Below, in pieces: positions 1 to 9,950 of a stretch of 64,000 bases of DNA (position 1 is its first letter; each line of letters begins with the position of its first letter). The stretch lies in the NCBI RefSeq assembly GCF_002119685.1, contig NZ_CP021108.1, positions 62,001-126,000 on the forward strand, read 5' to 3'. The stretch comes from Bordetella genomosp. 8 (GTDB lineage Bacteria; Pseudomonadota; Gammaproteobacteria; Burkholderiales; Burkholderiaceae_B). The translations under genes were made by a program, and so were the position numbers. The notes under the pieces are model-generated. The model was given only the letters and a program-made list of their open reading frames with translations, made no database searches and was not told the DNA's origin.

Positions 1-773
1 GCCGTGCTTGCCGTCGGCGCCGTCGGCGACACGTAGGCCGTCCAGTCGGCCACGTAGCCGGTGTCCACGCCGGCGGCGTAGACGGCCGGGGTGTTGCGCG
101 CGATTTCCTGCCACAACGCGCGATTGCCGGCGCCGGCCAATCTGCGCAGCACCGGTGGCGGCAGATAGCTGGCGTTCAAGCGCCAGATGCCGCCAGGCAG
201 CTCGAAGCCCATGGGGCCCGGCAGCAGCATGTGGCCCAGCCCCGGCAACTGTGCGGTTTCCTCGGCTTCGATGCGGCCCAGCAGGGCCTGGGCGCTGGTC
301 GTGTAGTCCTTGCGGTTCCATAGCCTGCCGGCTTCCAGCAGGTCATAGGCCAGCCACAGGTCGGCATCGGCGGCGGCGTTGGCGTCCAGTACGCGCCACG
401 TGCCATCCGGCGCCTGGCCCCAGAACCAGGCTGGCAGGCGCTTGCCGATATCGCCGCCGGCCAGGTTGGCCTCGGTCCATTTCCAGAGCCGGTCGAAGAC
501 GGTCTCATCGCCCGCCACCAGGGCGAAGAACATGCCGTATGACTGGCCTTCCGAAGAGGTGTGGCGCTGCGGGGTGCTGGCGTCCAGCACGCGGCCGTCC
601 GGCTGGATGAAGCGGGCCTGGAAGTCCTGCCACAACGGCCAGGCCGGCGCGGCGCAGCTTGCCGGCGCCGCCATGGCGGCGGCGCATGGCAGGCACAGCG
701 CCAGCAGCGCGAGCGCGCGCGGCCATGCGGCCGGCGCGCTCAGGCGGGATCGAAGCGCCGGCGCCATGCGCAT
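1..773 (-). CDS. bcsZ: Endo-1,4-beta-glucanase BcsZ (GH8), 3' end cut by window edge
   Basis: Periplasmic family 8 glycoside hydrolase of the cellulose operon, which trims nascent glucan during export. The 257 visible codons start at an ATG overlapping the bcsB stop by one base (TAATG). A signal peptide covers about residues 1-36 (LALLALCLPCAAAMA core). The GH8 proton-donor motif SSEGQSYGMFF has Glu75, and the family signature ADADLWLAYDLLEAGRLW lies near residues 135-152. About 100 further residues and a likely bcsC lie outside the window. The reading frame is intact, so the truncation is only the window edge. Identity is secure from motifs plus operon position. Confidence 0.93.
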   Translation of the reverse strand, partial: MRMAPALRSRLSAPAAWPRALALLALCLPCAAAMAAPASCAAPAWPLWQDFQARFIQPDGRVLDASTPQRHTSSEGQSYGMFFALVAGDETVFDRLWKWTEANLAGGDIGKRLPAWFWGQAPDGTWRVLDANAAADADLWLAYDLLEAGRLWNRKDYTTSAQALLGRIEAEETAQLPGLGHMLLPGPMGFELPGGIWRLNASYLPPPVLRRLAGAGNRALWQEIARNTPAVYAAGVDTGYVADWTAYVSPTAPTAST

Positions 774-3094
774 TACTGCTTCAGGCGCCGCTGCGCTCGC
801 GCATGCAGCGACCAGTACAGCACCGCGGCCAGCAGCAGGGCGCCCAGCAGGCAGCAGGCCAGGAACACGAACAGGTGGCGGCTGAAGAACCATTCCGCGT
901 ATTCCACCGGTCCCAGCTCGCCGACGTAGTAGTTTTCCTGCGCCAGCAGGCTTTCGACCTGCTTGCCGCGCACCATCGCCAGCGAGCCCTTGATGCCGTG
1001 GTCGCTGCTGCTGTCGTCCAGCAGGACGTCCAGCGCGTCGGCCAGCCCTTGCGGCTTGTTGCCTGAGACGACCACCACGCTGCGGCCCGCCGTAAGCGGC
1101 GATTCGAAACCCGCCAGCATCGCGTCGGCGCTATCGCTGCTGAATGCGACCAGGTCGCGCGGCTGTTCCGGCGTGCCCAGCCAGGCGGATGTTTTATAGA
1201 CCAGGTCCGACAGGCTGAAGCGCTTGTCCTTGCCATCCACCGAAGCCGGCATGTATTGCGCCCACTGCTTCAGCAAGGGCTGGTTGTCGCCCGAAGCGAT
1301 CACCAGCAGGTCCTTGTCGGCCAGCTTGCCCGACTGCCCGGGCTGGCTCACCGTCACGCCGGTGGCGGGATAGCCGGTCGATGCGCCCAGGCGCCCCAAC
1401 AGCGTCAGATAGGCGCTGTAGTCGGACACGGCGGGCTGATCAGGCAGCACCACGGTGGTCTGCGACAGGTCGGCCATCCGGGTGAAGGGGAAGCCGGCCT
1501 TGTCGAAGGCGGCCAGGTCCGGCATGGCGATGAAATGCGGCAGCTGCGAGATATCGATCGTCGAATCCGGATCGATGGCGCCACGAACGTTGTCCAGCAG
1601 CGCGTCCTTGCAATCGCCCTGCTTCAGCACGTCATAGGAGTAATACAGCTGCAACTGCGAGCGCGGCGGCAGCAGGAACAGCGGCAGCTCCAGGCGCTTT
1701 TCCGCCGGCAGCGTGGTGTCGGAGACCAGCTTGTCCGCCAGCGACGGCGCCTTGGCGGCAGGCAGCGGAATGCCCTGCACGAACTGGTCGTTCAGGCTGA
1801 CGCTGAGCACGGACTTGTCGCTCGTCGGCCGGGGCGTATAGCGGTACTTCAGGTCCACCGGCACGCGCTTGTCGCGCCACGCGAACAGGTCCGGCGGCAG
1901 CCGCAGGTTCACGCGTATCAGGTCCGGCCGATAGCCCGCCACGTTCAGCGCGCGGCCTTCGGCCAGTTCGCCGAACTTGACCGCACGGTCGCTGGGCAGC
2001 CAATTGGGCGCGTCGTAAGGCTTGCGCGGCTCCAGCGGTTGCAGCTTGGTAATGGTCGCCGTGGCGCCGGACATCGTCTGGCTGCCCAGGGCAAGCGCGT
2101 TCGCGGCGGTCTTCAGGTCGGCGCTGTCGCGTCCCTGGATCACCAGCAGCTTGCCGTTGGGATCGTTGGGATTGGTCACGACGGAGATCGTCGGTCCGTT
2201 GACGGCGGCCGGCGCGGCGCCGGCGGACTGCAGGCCCGGCACGGTCGTGCCGCCGGCGATCAACACCACCGCATTGCCTTCCTTGGGCAACTGGCCTATC
2301 GACGCCGGAAAACGCGCGCCGCGATAGTCCGCCAGCGCGCCGAACCACGACGACAAGGCCCCGGCGGCTTCCAGCGTGCCCGAGTCGGGATTGCCCGCGA
2401 ACACCATGGGCAGCACCAGCCGGCGCACGTCACGGCGGTCGAAGAACGGCAGCGGCAGGGTCGACAGATCGTTGCGCATGCGCAGCGGCGCCACCGTCAG
2501 CTCCAGCACGCTCTGGTTGCCGATATTGGCCCACAGGCTCGAATGCAGCGGGTCTTCGCACTGCATGGTGTAGTGGCCGATCAACTGCAGGTTCAGGCGG
2601 TTGAAATCGGTGATCAGGCGGGGCGGTATGTCGACCGTGCGTTGCAGGCTCTTGCCGCCGTCTTCCTTGGGCACCGGAATGCTGTACGCCACTTCACCGT
2701 TGACCATGACGTTGATGTGCGACAGATCCGGCAGCAGCGCCGGCGAATACGCATAGTCCAGCTTCAGTTTTGCCCCGGTCACCACTTCGTCCGCGCGCAC
2801 GCTGAAAGGCACGCCATTGCTGCCATCGATGCCGGTGATGTTCAGTGGATACTGCGCGCCCAGCTGGCGCAGCGTCAGCGCATAGGTCCGGGAACCGTCC
2901 GCCGCGGGGGCGGACGCGCCGCCGGCGGTGTTGCCGGGCTGCGCCCCGCTCGACGCGGCGCTCATCGCCGCGTCGGGTGGCGCGCCGACAGGCGCCGCGC
3001 CGGCGGTATGGAACGCGCTGGCCAGCAGCGTGCCGGCAAGCGTGCCGCACAGGCCGCGGCGTGCGCGGTGGATGCGATGGAGGAACACGGTCAT
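773..3094 (-). CDS. bcsB: Cellulose synthase periplasmic subunit BcsB
   Basis: Membrane-anchored periplasmic partner of BcsA that guides the glucan through the periplasm and is needed for synthase activity. It has 773 aa, the usual size. There is an N-terminal signal sequence (about residues 1-33, ending in AGA), a long periplasmic region with repeated carbohydrate-binding/ferredoxin-like modules, and one C-terminal membrane helix (around 738-760, FVFLACCLLGALLLAAVLYW) followed by a basic tail. The start overlaps the bcsA stop by four bases (ATGA) and the stop overlaps the bcsZ start by one, so the three are translationally coupled. Sequence after the signal peptide is Ala/Gly/Ser-rich, probably a flexible linker. 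Confidence 0.95.
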   Translation of the reverse strand: MTVFLHRIHRARRGLCGTLAGTLLASAFHTAGAAPVGAPPDAAMSAASSGAQPGNTAGGASAPAADGSRTYALTLRQLGAQYPLNITGIDGSNGVPFSVRADEVVTGAKLKLDYAYSPALLPDLSHINVMVNGEVAYSIPVPKEDGGKSLQRTVDIPPRLITDFNRLNLQLIGHYTMQCEDPLHSSLWANIGNQSVLELTVAPLRMRNDLSTLPLPFFDRRDVRRLVLPMVFAGNPDSGTLEAAGALSSWFGALADYRGARFPASIGQLPKEGNAVVLIAGGTTVPGLQSAGAAPAAVNGPTISVVTNPNDPNGKLLVIQGRDSADLKTAANALALGSQTMSGATATITKLQPLEPRKPYDAPNWLPSDRAVKFGELAEGRALNVAGYRPDLIRVNLRLPPDLFAWRDKRVPVDLKYRYTPRPTSDKSVLSVSLNDQFVQGIPLPAAKAPSLADKLVSDTTLPAEKRLELPLFLLPPRSQLQLYYSYDVLKQGDCKDALLDNVRGAIDPDSTIDISQLPHFIAMPDLAAFDKAGFPFTRMADLSQTTVVLPDQPAVSDYSAYLTLLGRLGASTGYPATGVTVSQPGQSGKLADKDLLVIASGDNQPLLKQWAQYMPASVDGKDKRFSLSDLVYKTSAWLGTPEQPRDLVAFSSDSADAMLAGFESPLTAGRSVVVVSGNKPQGLADALDVLLDDSSSDHGIKGSLAMVRGKQVESLLAQENYYVGELGPVEYAEWFFSRHLFVFLACCLLGALLLAAVLYWSLHARAQRRLKQ

Positions 3095-5328
3095 CTATCT
3101 CTCGCAGTGCCGGTGGGACTTTGCGCCGCGGCCGCGGCGGCGCTCATGGCCGCCGGCGCACGGCGGCGCTGGCGGAAGGGTTCGTAGAACGTATGGCGCA
3201 GCAGCAGCGCGAAGCCGTGCATGCCTATCCGGGTGACCTCGCGCAGCGCCGCCAGCGGCGCGTCGGGTTTGCGGTTGCCCCAACCCGATGCCCAGGTGTC
3301 GGCGCGGGCGAAGGTCAGTTGGGAAAGCTGCACCTGCTGGGCGACGCTCAAGGCATCGAAGCGCACGCCCACCCGCTCGGCGTGGCTGAATACCGCGGTG
3401 GCGGGAAAAACGCCTTCCTCGTTGCCGCGAAAGATCGATACGCGCACTTTCTCGTGCAGTGGCACGTTGGTGCCGGTCGGCAGCACCAGGCCGAGTCCCG
3501 TCTGCGAAAAATCGCTGGTCTCGCAGACGATGGTCTTGCCGGTATCCAGCTTGATGGTCGCGGGCAGGCGTGCCGCCACGCGCGGGTCGTTGCGCAGCTG
3601 GCGGCTTTCGGCGGCCACCGCCACGCTGGCGCTGGTGATGATGATGTTGTAGACCGTCCAGGCCAGGTTGATGCACACGGTGGTCCTGACGTCGGCGTCG
3701 CCATGGCCCAGGGCCAGCACCGCCAGGCCGGCGATCATGCCGGCAATATTCAGGACGAGCAGCACGATGTAAGGCCGCGCCATCGTCCAGTCGAAATAGG
3801 ATTGCTCGATGACGCCGCCCTTGGAGGTGACGTTGAACTTTCCCAGCTTGGGATTCACCAGCGCCAGCATCACGGGCCGCATGATGTACCAGGCCAGCAC
3901 CGATTCGTAGACCTCGTTCCAGAAGGAATGGCGGAAGCGTCCCTGGATGCGCGAGTTGGTGATGCTGGCGTGCAGCAGGTGGGGCAGCGCATAGACGGTG
4001 ATCATCAACGCCGAGGCCTGGAACACGTGGGCGCCGAAGAACAGGTAGGCCAGCGGCGCCGTCAGGAACACGATGCGCGGCAGCCCATAGAAGAAGTGCA
4101 GCATCGCGTTCAGGTAGCACAGCCGCTGGCCGAACTTCAGGCCCTTGCCCACCAGCGGGTTGTCCACGCGGAATATCTGCGCCATGCCGCGCGCCCAGCG
4201 TATGCGCTGGCCGATGTGCGCGGCCAGGCTTTCGGTGGCCAGCCCCGCCGCCTGCGGAATGCCCAGGAAGGCGGTGTTGTAGCCGGCGCGGCTCAGCTTG
4301 AGCGCGGTGTGCGCGTCTTCCGTGACGGTCTCCACCGCGACGCCGCCCACCTCTTCCAGCGGCGCGCGGCGCAGGATCGCGCAGGACCCGCAGAAGAACG
4401 CCGCGTTCCACAGATCGTTGCCGTCCTGCACCAGGCCGTAGAACAGCTCGCCTTCGTTGGGAACGGCGCGTCCCGTACGCAGGTTCTTTTCGAAGGGATC
4501 GGCCGAAAAGAAGAAGTGCGGCGTCTGGAGCATCGCCAGCTTGCGGTCCTTCAGGAACCAGCCCATGCAAAGCTGCAGGAAAGAACGCGTGGGCACGTGG
4601 TCGCAATCGAAGATCGCGACGAACTCGCCCTGGGTCTGCTTCAATGCCCAGTTCAGGTTGCCGGCCTTGGCGTGGCGATTGTCTTCGCGGGTGATGTAGC
4701 CCGCGCCGACTTCCTGGCAGAAATCGCGGAATTCGGCGCGGCGGCCGTCGTCCAGCACATAGACGCGCAGCTTGTCCGCGGGCCAGTCCATGGTGAGTGC
4801 CGTATAGACCGTCTGCCGCACTACGTTCAAAGGCTCGTTGTAGGTCGGGATGAAGATATCCACCGACGGCCACATTGCCATATCGGCTGGCAGCGGCGTG
4901 GGCTTGCGGCGCAGCGGCCAGGCGGTCTGCAGATAGCCCAGCAGCAGCACGGCCAGCGCATAGCATTCCGCCAGCACCAGGCCCCAGCCGAACAGCGTAT
5001 CCGTCAGGTTGTCGAAGTCCAGCGTTGCCGTCACGCGCCAGTACATGTAGCGCAGGGAGGCCGTGCAGGACAGCACGATCAGCGTCAGCACAGCCATCTG
5101 TCCGCGTATGCGGCGCACGCATAGCGCGAACAGGAAGGTGACCACGCAGAACACCAGCTGCTGCTCCAGCGTCAACGGAATGATCACCGTCAACCAGACC
5201 AGCAGGACGGCCACGATGGCGATCGCCACGCGCAGCGGCAGGCTGGTCCAGACGCCGCGCTGCAGCAGCCGGTCCCCGGGCGCCGGTCCGGCCGGCGGAT
5301 AGTGGAACGACTGCGCGTCGCGCTTCAT
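3091..5328 (-). CDS. bcsA: Cellulose synthase catalytic subunit BcsA (UDP-forming, PilZ)
   Basis: Inner-membrane processive GT2 glycosyltransferase polymerising UDP-glucose into beta-1,4-glucan. It has 745 aa from the ATG that overlaps the bcsQ stop (ATGA); an in-frame ATG 51 bases upstream would overlap bcsQ and is less likely. Catalytic motifs are intact: DDG near 193, DCD (DxD) near 241, FFCGS near 311, TED near 336 and QRIRW (QxxRW) near 374. Several membrane helices flank the GT domain. A C-terminal PilZ domain has the c-di-GMP motifs RNDPR (RxxxR, about 579-583) and DFSQTG (DxSxxG, about 606-611). Activation by c-di-GMP is therefore expected. Confidence 0.97.
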   Translation of the reverse strand: MKRDAQSFHYPPAGPAPGDRLLQRGVWTSLPLRVAIAIVAVLLVWLTVIIPLTLEQQLVFCVVTFLFALCVRRIRGQMAVLTLIVLSCTASLRYMYWRVTATLDFDNLTDTLFGWGLVLAECYALAVLLLGYLQTAWPLRRKPTPLPADMAMWPSVDIFIPTYNEPLNVVRQTVYTALTMDWPADKLRVYVLDDGRRAEFRDFCQEVGAGYITREDNRHAKAGNLNWALKQTQGEFVAIFDCDHVPTRSFLQLCMGWFLKDRKLAMLQTPHFFFSADPFEKNLRTGRAVPNEGELFYGLVQDGNDLWNAAFFCGSCAILRRAPLEEVGGVAVETVTEDAHTALKLSRAGYNTAFLGIPQAAGLATESLAAHIGQRIRWARGMAQIFRVDNPLVGKGLKFGQRLCYLNAMLHFFYGLPRIVFLTAPLAYLFFGAHVFQASALMITVYALPHLLHASITNSRIQGRFRHSFWNEVYESVLAWYIMRPVMLALVNPKLGKFNVTSKGGVIEQSYFDWTMARPYIVLLVLNIAGMIAGLAVLALGHGDADVRTTVCINLAWTVYNIIITSASVAVAAESRQLRNDPRVAARLPATIKLDTGKTIVCETSDFSQTGLGLVLPTGTNVPLHEKVRVSIFRGNEEGVFPATAVFSHAERVGVRFDALSVAQQVQLSQLTFARADTWASGWGNRKPDAPLAALREVTRIGMHGFALLLRHTFYEPFRQRRRAPAAMSAAAAAAQSPTGTARDR

Positions 5329-6104
5329 GGCGTGGGTCTCCCCGCATCGCTCAGGCGCGCCAGCACGTGCCGCGCGCATTGCTGAAGATCGTGCGCGGCG
5401 CGGCCGTGCGGATCGTAGTCAAGCACGTTCATGTTGCAGGCCAGCGCCTCGCGTACCGATTCGTCGTCGTGGATGACGCCGACGGTGCGTTCGCCCAGGC
5501 TGTGCCGCATGACTTCGACGACGTCCTGTGCCAGGCGGCGCGAACGGTCCACCTGATTGATGGCATAGACGCAGGGCGTGTCGCCGCGCGGCTTGGCGCC
5601 GCCGTAGGCCTCCACCATCGACGCGGTGGCGGGCAGGGTCGCGTACGAAGCGGCGTCGGCCAGCGTGACCGCCACGACCAGGTCCGCGGCGGCGATCGCC
5701 TGCCGCGTATAGACCGACGGACCGGGCGGCGTGTCGATCAGTACGATGGCGTCGTCGGAGAGGTGCATGGCGCGCAGGCGCTCCGCCAGCAGGCCCGGCT
5801 CGTCGCGCAGGCGGCGCTCCAGTCGGTCGCGATCGCTTTCCGGCAGCTGGCCGTGCGGCACCACGTCAACGCCGTCCTTGCCGGTCAGGCGCGCATCGTC
5901 CCATGGCCGGTCGGACAGGGTCGCGCGCGCCAGTCCGTCCATGCCTCGCTGGCCGGCATCGGCGTGCAGGCGCAGCGCGTTCTGCGGGTCCAGGTCGACC
6001 GCTACCACGGCGCGCCCCATGCGGGCGAACGCCGCACCTATGTTGGCGCTGATCGTGGTTTTACCGACTCCGCCCTTGGCGGATATCACTGCGATGGTCT
6101 TCAC
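5325..6104 (-). CDS. bcsQ: Cellulose operon ParA/MinD-like ATPase BcsQ
   Basis: 259-aa P-loop ATPase of the MinD/ParA (SIMIBI) class, encoded directly upstream of bcsA as in many bcs operons. BcsQ is known for polar placement and assembly of the cellulose secretion machine. A deviant Walker A, KGGVGKTT, occupies residues 10-17; the DLDPQNAL and IDTPPGPS motifs complete the site. The start is a GTG that overlaps the stop of the preceding gene (GTGA), and the stop overlaps the bcsA start (ATGA). Length fits the family (about 250). Confidence 0.92.
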   Translation of the reverse strand: MKTIAVISAKGGVGKTTISANIGAAFARMGRAVVAVDLDPQNALRLHADAGQRGMDGLARATLSDRPWDDARLTGKDGVDVVPHGQLPESDRDRLERRLRDEPGLLAERLRAMHLSDDAIVLIDTPPGPSVYTRQAIAAADLVVAVTLADAASYATLPATASMVEAYGGAKPRGDTPCVYAINQVDRSRRLAQDVVEVMRHSLGERTVGVIHDDESVREALACNMNVLDYDPHGRAAHDLQQCARHVLARLSDAGRPTP

Positions 6105-6673
6105 GATGAAAGCAGCCGTTTGAACAGGTCGGGCAGGCCTGGCGAGGCCGGCCCGGAGGCGCTGTTCGCCACCAGGCGGCGCAAGGGATCCGGCTGCGCG
6201 CCGGTAGCCGGTGCCGGCATGGCGTCGCTCGCGGAAGGCAGCGGCGGCAGCGCCGCTGGCGCGGAGGCGGCCGCGGCGGCAGGCGCGGCCACATGCTCGT
6301 TGGCGGCCGGTTCGCCGGTGGACAGGCCGGCGGCAGGCTCGGGGGCCTGCGGGATCACGAAAGCGCGCGGTACTTCGCGGCTGAAGGGCTTGGGGCTGGG
6401 CGGTATGAACTGCGGCCGCGGCCTGACCGGTACTACTTCGGCGCCGTCGGCGGCTTCGGCCGCGGGCCGCGCGGCTTGCGCCAGCACCGCCGCGTCGTCC
6501 GCGCCCACCGCCGGCGCCGCGACGGGCCGCAGCGGGTCGATGGCCGTCAGCATGGGCCAGCGCGCCCGGGCCTGGCTGGCCGCTGCCAACGTGGCGATTT
6601 CCTGATAGCCCGCGGGCTCGCCGCCAAACTGCGCGTATAGCCGCGCGATATCGTTGTCTTCATCGGGATGCAT
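6101..6673 (-). CDS. BcsR-domain, Pro/Ala-rich cellulose operon protein (BcsP-like)
   Basis: 190-aa protein. Its first 45 residues carry a motif of the small cellulose regulator BcsR/YhjR: an acidic start, then LYAQFGGEPAGYQEIA and RWPMLTAID. The remainder is low-complexity, rich in Ala and Pro, with no membrane segment, and ends in a short amphipathic stretch (LPDLFKRLLSS). BcsR-type domains are known to pair with BcsQ in regulating the synthase, which fits its place immediately before bcsQ (4-base overlap). Proline-rich proteins here are named BcsP or BcsO in other proteobacteria; which name applies cannot be settled by eye. Confidence 0.75.
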   Translation of the reverse strand: MHPDEDNDIARLYAQFGGEPAGYQEIATLAAASQARARWPMLTAIDPLRPVAAPAVGADDAAVLAQAARPAAEAADGAEVVPVRPRPQFIPPSPKPFSREVPRAFVIPQAPEPAAGLSTGEPAANEHVAAPAAAAASAPAALPPLPSASDAMPAPATGAQPDPLRRLVANSASGPASPGLPDLFKRLLSS

Positions 6674-6685
6674 GCGCCGGGCCCC

Positions 6686-7144
6686 TCATTTGGAAAATAC
6701 GAAACGCAGGCTGCCCGTCGTGGGGTCGGCATGTTGCAGCCGTACCTGCAGCGTGTCGCCGGCCCCCGCGGCCGACATCCATCCCTGGTACACGCCTTCC
6801 AGGAAGGCGGGCGTCCAGTCCAGCTCGCCGGGGCCGAACGCGGCCGACAGCGGCGAGCAAAGGTGTTCGATCAGCAGGGCCGCATCGTCCTGGTCGGCCA
6901 GCTCGACCAGCCCCCAGTCCAGTGGTTTCCATGCCGCGTTCATGGCGTCGCGCAGCTCGGCAATGCTGCCGCAGGCGGGCAGGGGATACAGGGCGGCGAA
7001 GCGCGCGCCGATACGATGCATCAGGCCGCGCAGTTCGTCCGTCGACAGATGCGCGCGAAACTCCTCGGCCTGGGCCCGGAGGAAATCCCGCCACTGCGGG
7101 GTGCAAAGGCGGCCGTGCAAATACTCCAATTCGGCACCTTGCAT
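6686..7144 (-). CDS. bcsD: Cellulose synthase subunit D (BcsD)
   Basis: 152-aa homologue of BcsD/AcsD, the periplasmic octameric ring that helps glucan chains exit in order in type I cellulose operons. The chosen ATG has GAGGG about 8 bases upstream and gives the family's usual length (about 156); longer in-frame starts back to 7312 lack this. Recognisable stretches include LRGLMHRIGARFA, the WKPLDWG segment and a C-terminal GDTLQVRLQHADPTTGSLRF. It is the first gene of the operon and lies 12 bases from the next. Its presence implies organised, possibly crystalline cellulose. Confidence 0.82.
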   Translation of the reverse strand: MQGAELEYLHGRLCTPQWRDFLRAQAEEFRAHLSTDELRGLMHRIGARFAALYPLPACGSIAELRDAMNAAWKPLDWGLVELADQDDAALLIEHLCSPLSAAFGPGELDWTPAFLEGVYQGWMSAAGAGDTLQVRLQHADPTTGSLRFVFSK

Positions 7145-7415
7145 ACAAGATCCCTCAACCAGTTGCATTGCATGCGGATTAGGCCGTAATGCTGCAGGCG
7201 GGCGCATGTGCGACTGATTGTGAGTTAACGGACTTTCTTTAACAAGATGCCGCGCGCGGTAACTCCACAACTTCCTAGGTTTTATCGATTTATTTCTGGC
7301 GCCTAGGGGCATTGTTGCGTTGCGGCGCGGCGATTTTCACGGAAGATGCTATTCGTAGCCGGTTTATTGCTGAATATTGCAGATACAGTTTGTGGCGTCC
7401 GGCCAACGAAAAATC
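7145..7415. other. Gene-free region upstream of the bcs operon
   Basis: About 270 bases between bcsD and the terminator of the next minus-strand gene. The stretch 7230-7415 is clearly more AT-rich than its surroundings and should hold the bcs promoter on the minus strand. Two CCTAGG hexamers lie about 30 bases apart (near 7273 and 7301). No convincing -10/-35 pair or named operator could be assigned by eye. Confidence 0.4.
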
Positions 7416-7448
7416 AAAAAAAGCCGCACCGGCATGAGCCGGCGCGGC
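7416..7448 (-). terminator. Rho-independent terminator of the liv/deacetylase operon
   Basis: On the minus strand an 11-bp stem (GCCGCGCCGGC / GCCGGTGCGGC, one G-T pair) with loop TCAT is followed by seven T residues. It lies 24-56 bases after the deacetylase stop and separates that operon from the bcs operon. Confidence 0.9.
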
Positions 7449-7471
7449 GTCCCTCCCGCTACATCAAGCTG

Positions 7472-8371
7472 TCAAGGGCGGACCATCACGCCATCCTTCA
7501 GCCCCGCGCAGTGGTCGTAGATCTCCCCCGGACGGGTGAACCACACCTTGTCGCGCTGGGGATGTTCGACGATGTATTTCAAGGCCCGGCGCAGCGAGCG
7601 CAGGCGGTACGGCTGGCCGACGATCATGGTGTGCAGGGCGATGCCGCATACCAGCGGCTGCTTTTCCGACTGGGCCAGCATTTCCTCGAACTGCTCGATG
7701 ATCATCTGCTCGAAGTCCTGCGCGGTGTGGCGGCGCACCAGCATCTGCGGCGAATCGTTGATTTCCAGCGGATACGGCACCGACATCAGCGGGCCGGAGC
7801 GGGTCTTCATCCACACCGGCTGGTCGTCGGCGGGCCAGTCCATCACGAACTTGTAGCCGGTATCCACCAGCAGTTCGGGCGTCTGCGCGCTTTGCGACAT
7901 CCACGGCCCCATCCAGCCGCGCACGTCCTGCCCCGCGTGCTTCTTGATGGCGTCGCGCACTTCGGTCAGCAGGCGCGCTTCGTCGGCGGGCCACAGGTGG
8001 CCCTGCGCTTCGGCGTTGGTGCGGCCGTGGCCGATGAGCTCGTCGCCGCGCCTGAGGATGGGCTCGAGCACGTCGGGCGCGTATTCGAACAGCACTGTGT
8101 TCATCAGGTGCGCGGCCGGCAGGCCCAGTTCGTCGAACAGTTCCAGCAGGCGCCAGACGCCCACGCGGTTGCCGTAGTCGCGCCAGGCGAAGCCGCGCGC
8201 GTCGGGCTGCGGCAGCTCGGCGCCCAGGTTATGGCCTTTGCCGGTGCCGAAGGCGAAGTGCTCGATGTTCAGGCCCAGGTAGACGGCCAGCCGCTTGCCG
8301 CCTGGCCAGCTGTAGTCGGGGCGTTTGGTGATGGCGCTGTACGGATACCGGTCGTGGTAGGGAAGTAGCAT
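7472..8371 (-). CDS. Polysaccharide-deacetylase-family protein, PuuE (allantoinase)-like
   Basis: 299-aa NodB-fold protein. It resembles the metal-dependent allantoinase PuuE rather than chitin deacetylases: an N-terminal RPDYSWPGGKRLAVYLGLNIE, then YGNRVGVWRLLELFDE, the metal-site region GHGRTN, a late GIALHTMIVGQPYRLRSLRRAL and KVWFTRPGEIYDH. These families hydrolyse C-N bonds of ureides, N-acyl or formyl compounds. It is the last gene of a transporter operon with an amidase at the other end, so it probably acts on the imported compound. Ribosome-site support for the chosen ATG is modest (GGATCGATCCC upstream). The substrate is unknown; allantoin is only one possibility. Confidence 0.75.
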   Translation of the reverse strand: MLLPYHDRYPYSAITKRPDYSWPGGKRLAVYLGLNIEHFAFGTGKGHNLGAELPQPDARGFAWRDYGNRVGVWRLLELFDELGLPAAHLMNTVLFEYAPDVLEPILRRGDELIGHGRTNAEAQGHLWPADEARLLTEVRDAIKKHAGQDVRGWMGPWMSQSAQTPELLVDTGYKFVMDWPADDQPVWMKTRSGPLMSVPYPLEINDSPQMLVRRHTAQDFEQMIIEQFEEMLAQSEKQPLVCGIALHTMIVGQPYRLRSLRRALKYIVEHPQRDKVWFTRPGEIYDHCAGLKDGVMVRP

Positions 8372-8479
8372 GGGATCGATCCGAATGTGTGAGTCGACGT
8401 CAGAGTTGATGGTTGGAGCGCGGCGCGCATCGGACGGCCGCAGGATGCCGCAACGCGCACCCCGGCGTGCCATCCGCGG

Positions 8480-9167
<688 letters not shown>

Positions 9168-9190
<23 letters not shown>

Positions 9191-9950
9191 TCCTAGTTCC
9201 CAAGTAAGCCTCGACGACGCGGCGGTCGCGCAGGACTTCATCCGGCTTGCCGCGCGTCAGTTCCTGGCCGGAGGCCACCACCAGCAGGCGGTCGCACAGG
9301 CCGGCGATGAAGCGCATGTTGTGGTCGATGACCATGACCGTGACGCCCGACTCGCGCACGCGCAGGATGGCGTCGCGCACCTGGTCGGTTTCCTCGGCGC
9401 TGAGGCCCGCCACGGGTTCGTCCAGCATCAGCAGCGTGGGCCGCGCGGCCAGCGCGATGGCGATGCCCAGGATCTTCTGCATGCCGTAGGGCAGGCTGCC
9501 GGCGGCATCGTCGGCCACCGCGGCCAGGCCCATGCGATGCAGCAGCTCTTCGACCTGGCCGTCCGATTCGGCGCGCTTGCGCCTGGCCCGCGGCGTATCG
9601 AACAGCGTCGCCAGGGCACCGGGATAGCGCGTCAGGTAGGAGCCGCGCACGATGTTCTCGCGCACGCTGCGCTGCGCATAGACCGCGGTCGATTGGAAGG
9701 TGCGCACCAGGCCGCGTTCGGTCAGGCGCGAAGGCGCCATGCCGGTGACGGTTTCATCGCGGAACACCACGGTGCCGCGCGACGGCTTGATGACGCCGCT
9801 GATCAGGTTGACCAGCGTGGTCTTGCCGGCCCCGTTGGGACCGATGACGCCCAGGATCTCGCCTTCGTAGACTTCGAAGGTGACGCCGTCGACGGCCTTC
9901 AGGCCGCCGAAGCTGATGCCGATGCCGTCCACATTGAGCAGCTTTTTCAT
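9168..9950 (-). CDS. Branched-chain-amino-acid-type ABC transporter ATPase (LivG-like)
   Basis: 260-aa LivG-type ATPase. Walker A is GPNGAGKTTLVN, Walker B is LLMLDEPVAGLSAEE and the H-loop is VMVIDHNM. The signature is LPYGMQKILGIAIAL, the LivG form of LSGGQ. The start ATG (MKKLLNVDGIGISFGG) overlaps the livM-like stop by 4 bases. It pairs with the LivF-like ATPase below it in the operon. Confidence 0.9.

Noticed and set aside
1..773. Truncated bcsZ as a pseudogene
   Set aside because: The frame is open to the window edge with all visible GH8 motifs; the gene simply continues outside.
1256..3187. Long open frame antisense to bcsB (and similar ones at 2845-5124, 19036-21171, 39816-42293, 58254-60935)
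   Set aside because: Long antisense frames arise from GC-rich third positions of the true genes. They show His/Gln/Arg-rich low-complexity translations without any family motif.
7145..7471. Small coding gene upstream of bcsD
   Set aside because: No frame with a start, ribosome site and recognisable sequence; upstream in-frame extension of bcsD lacks homology to the family.
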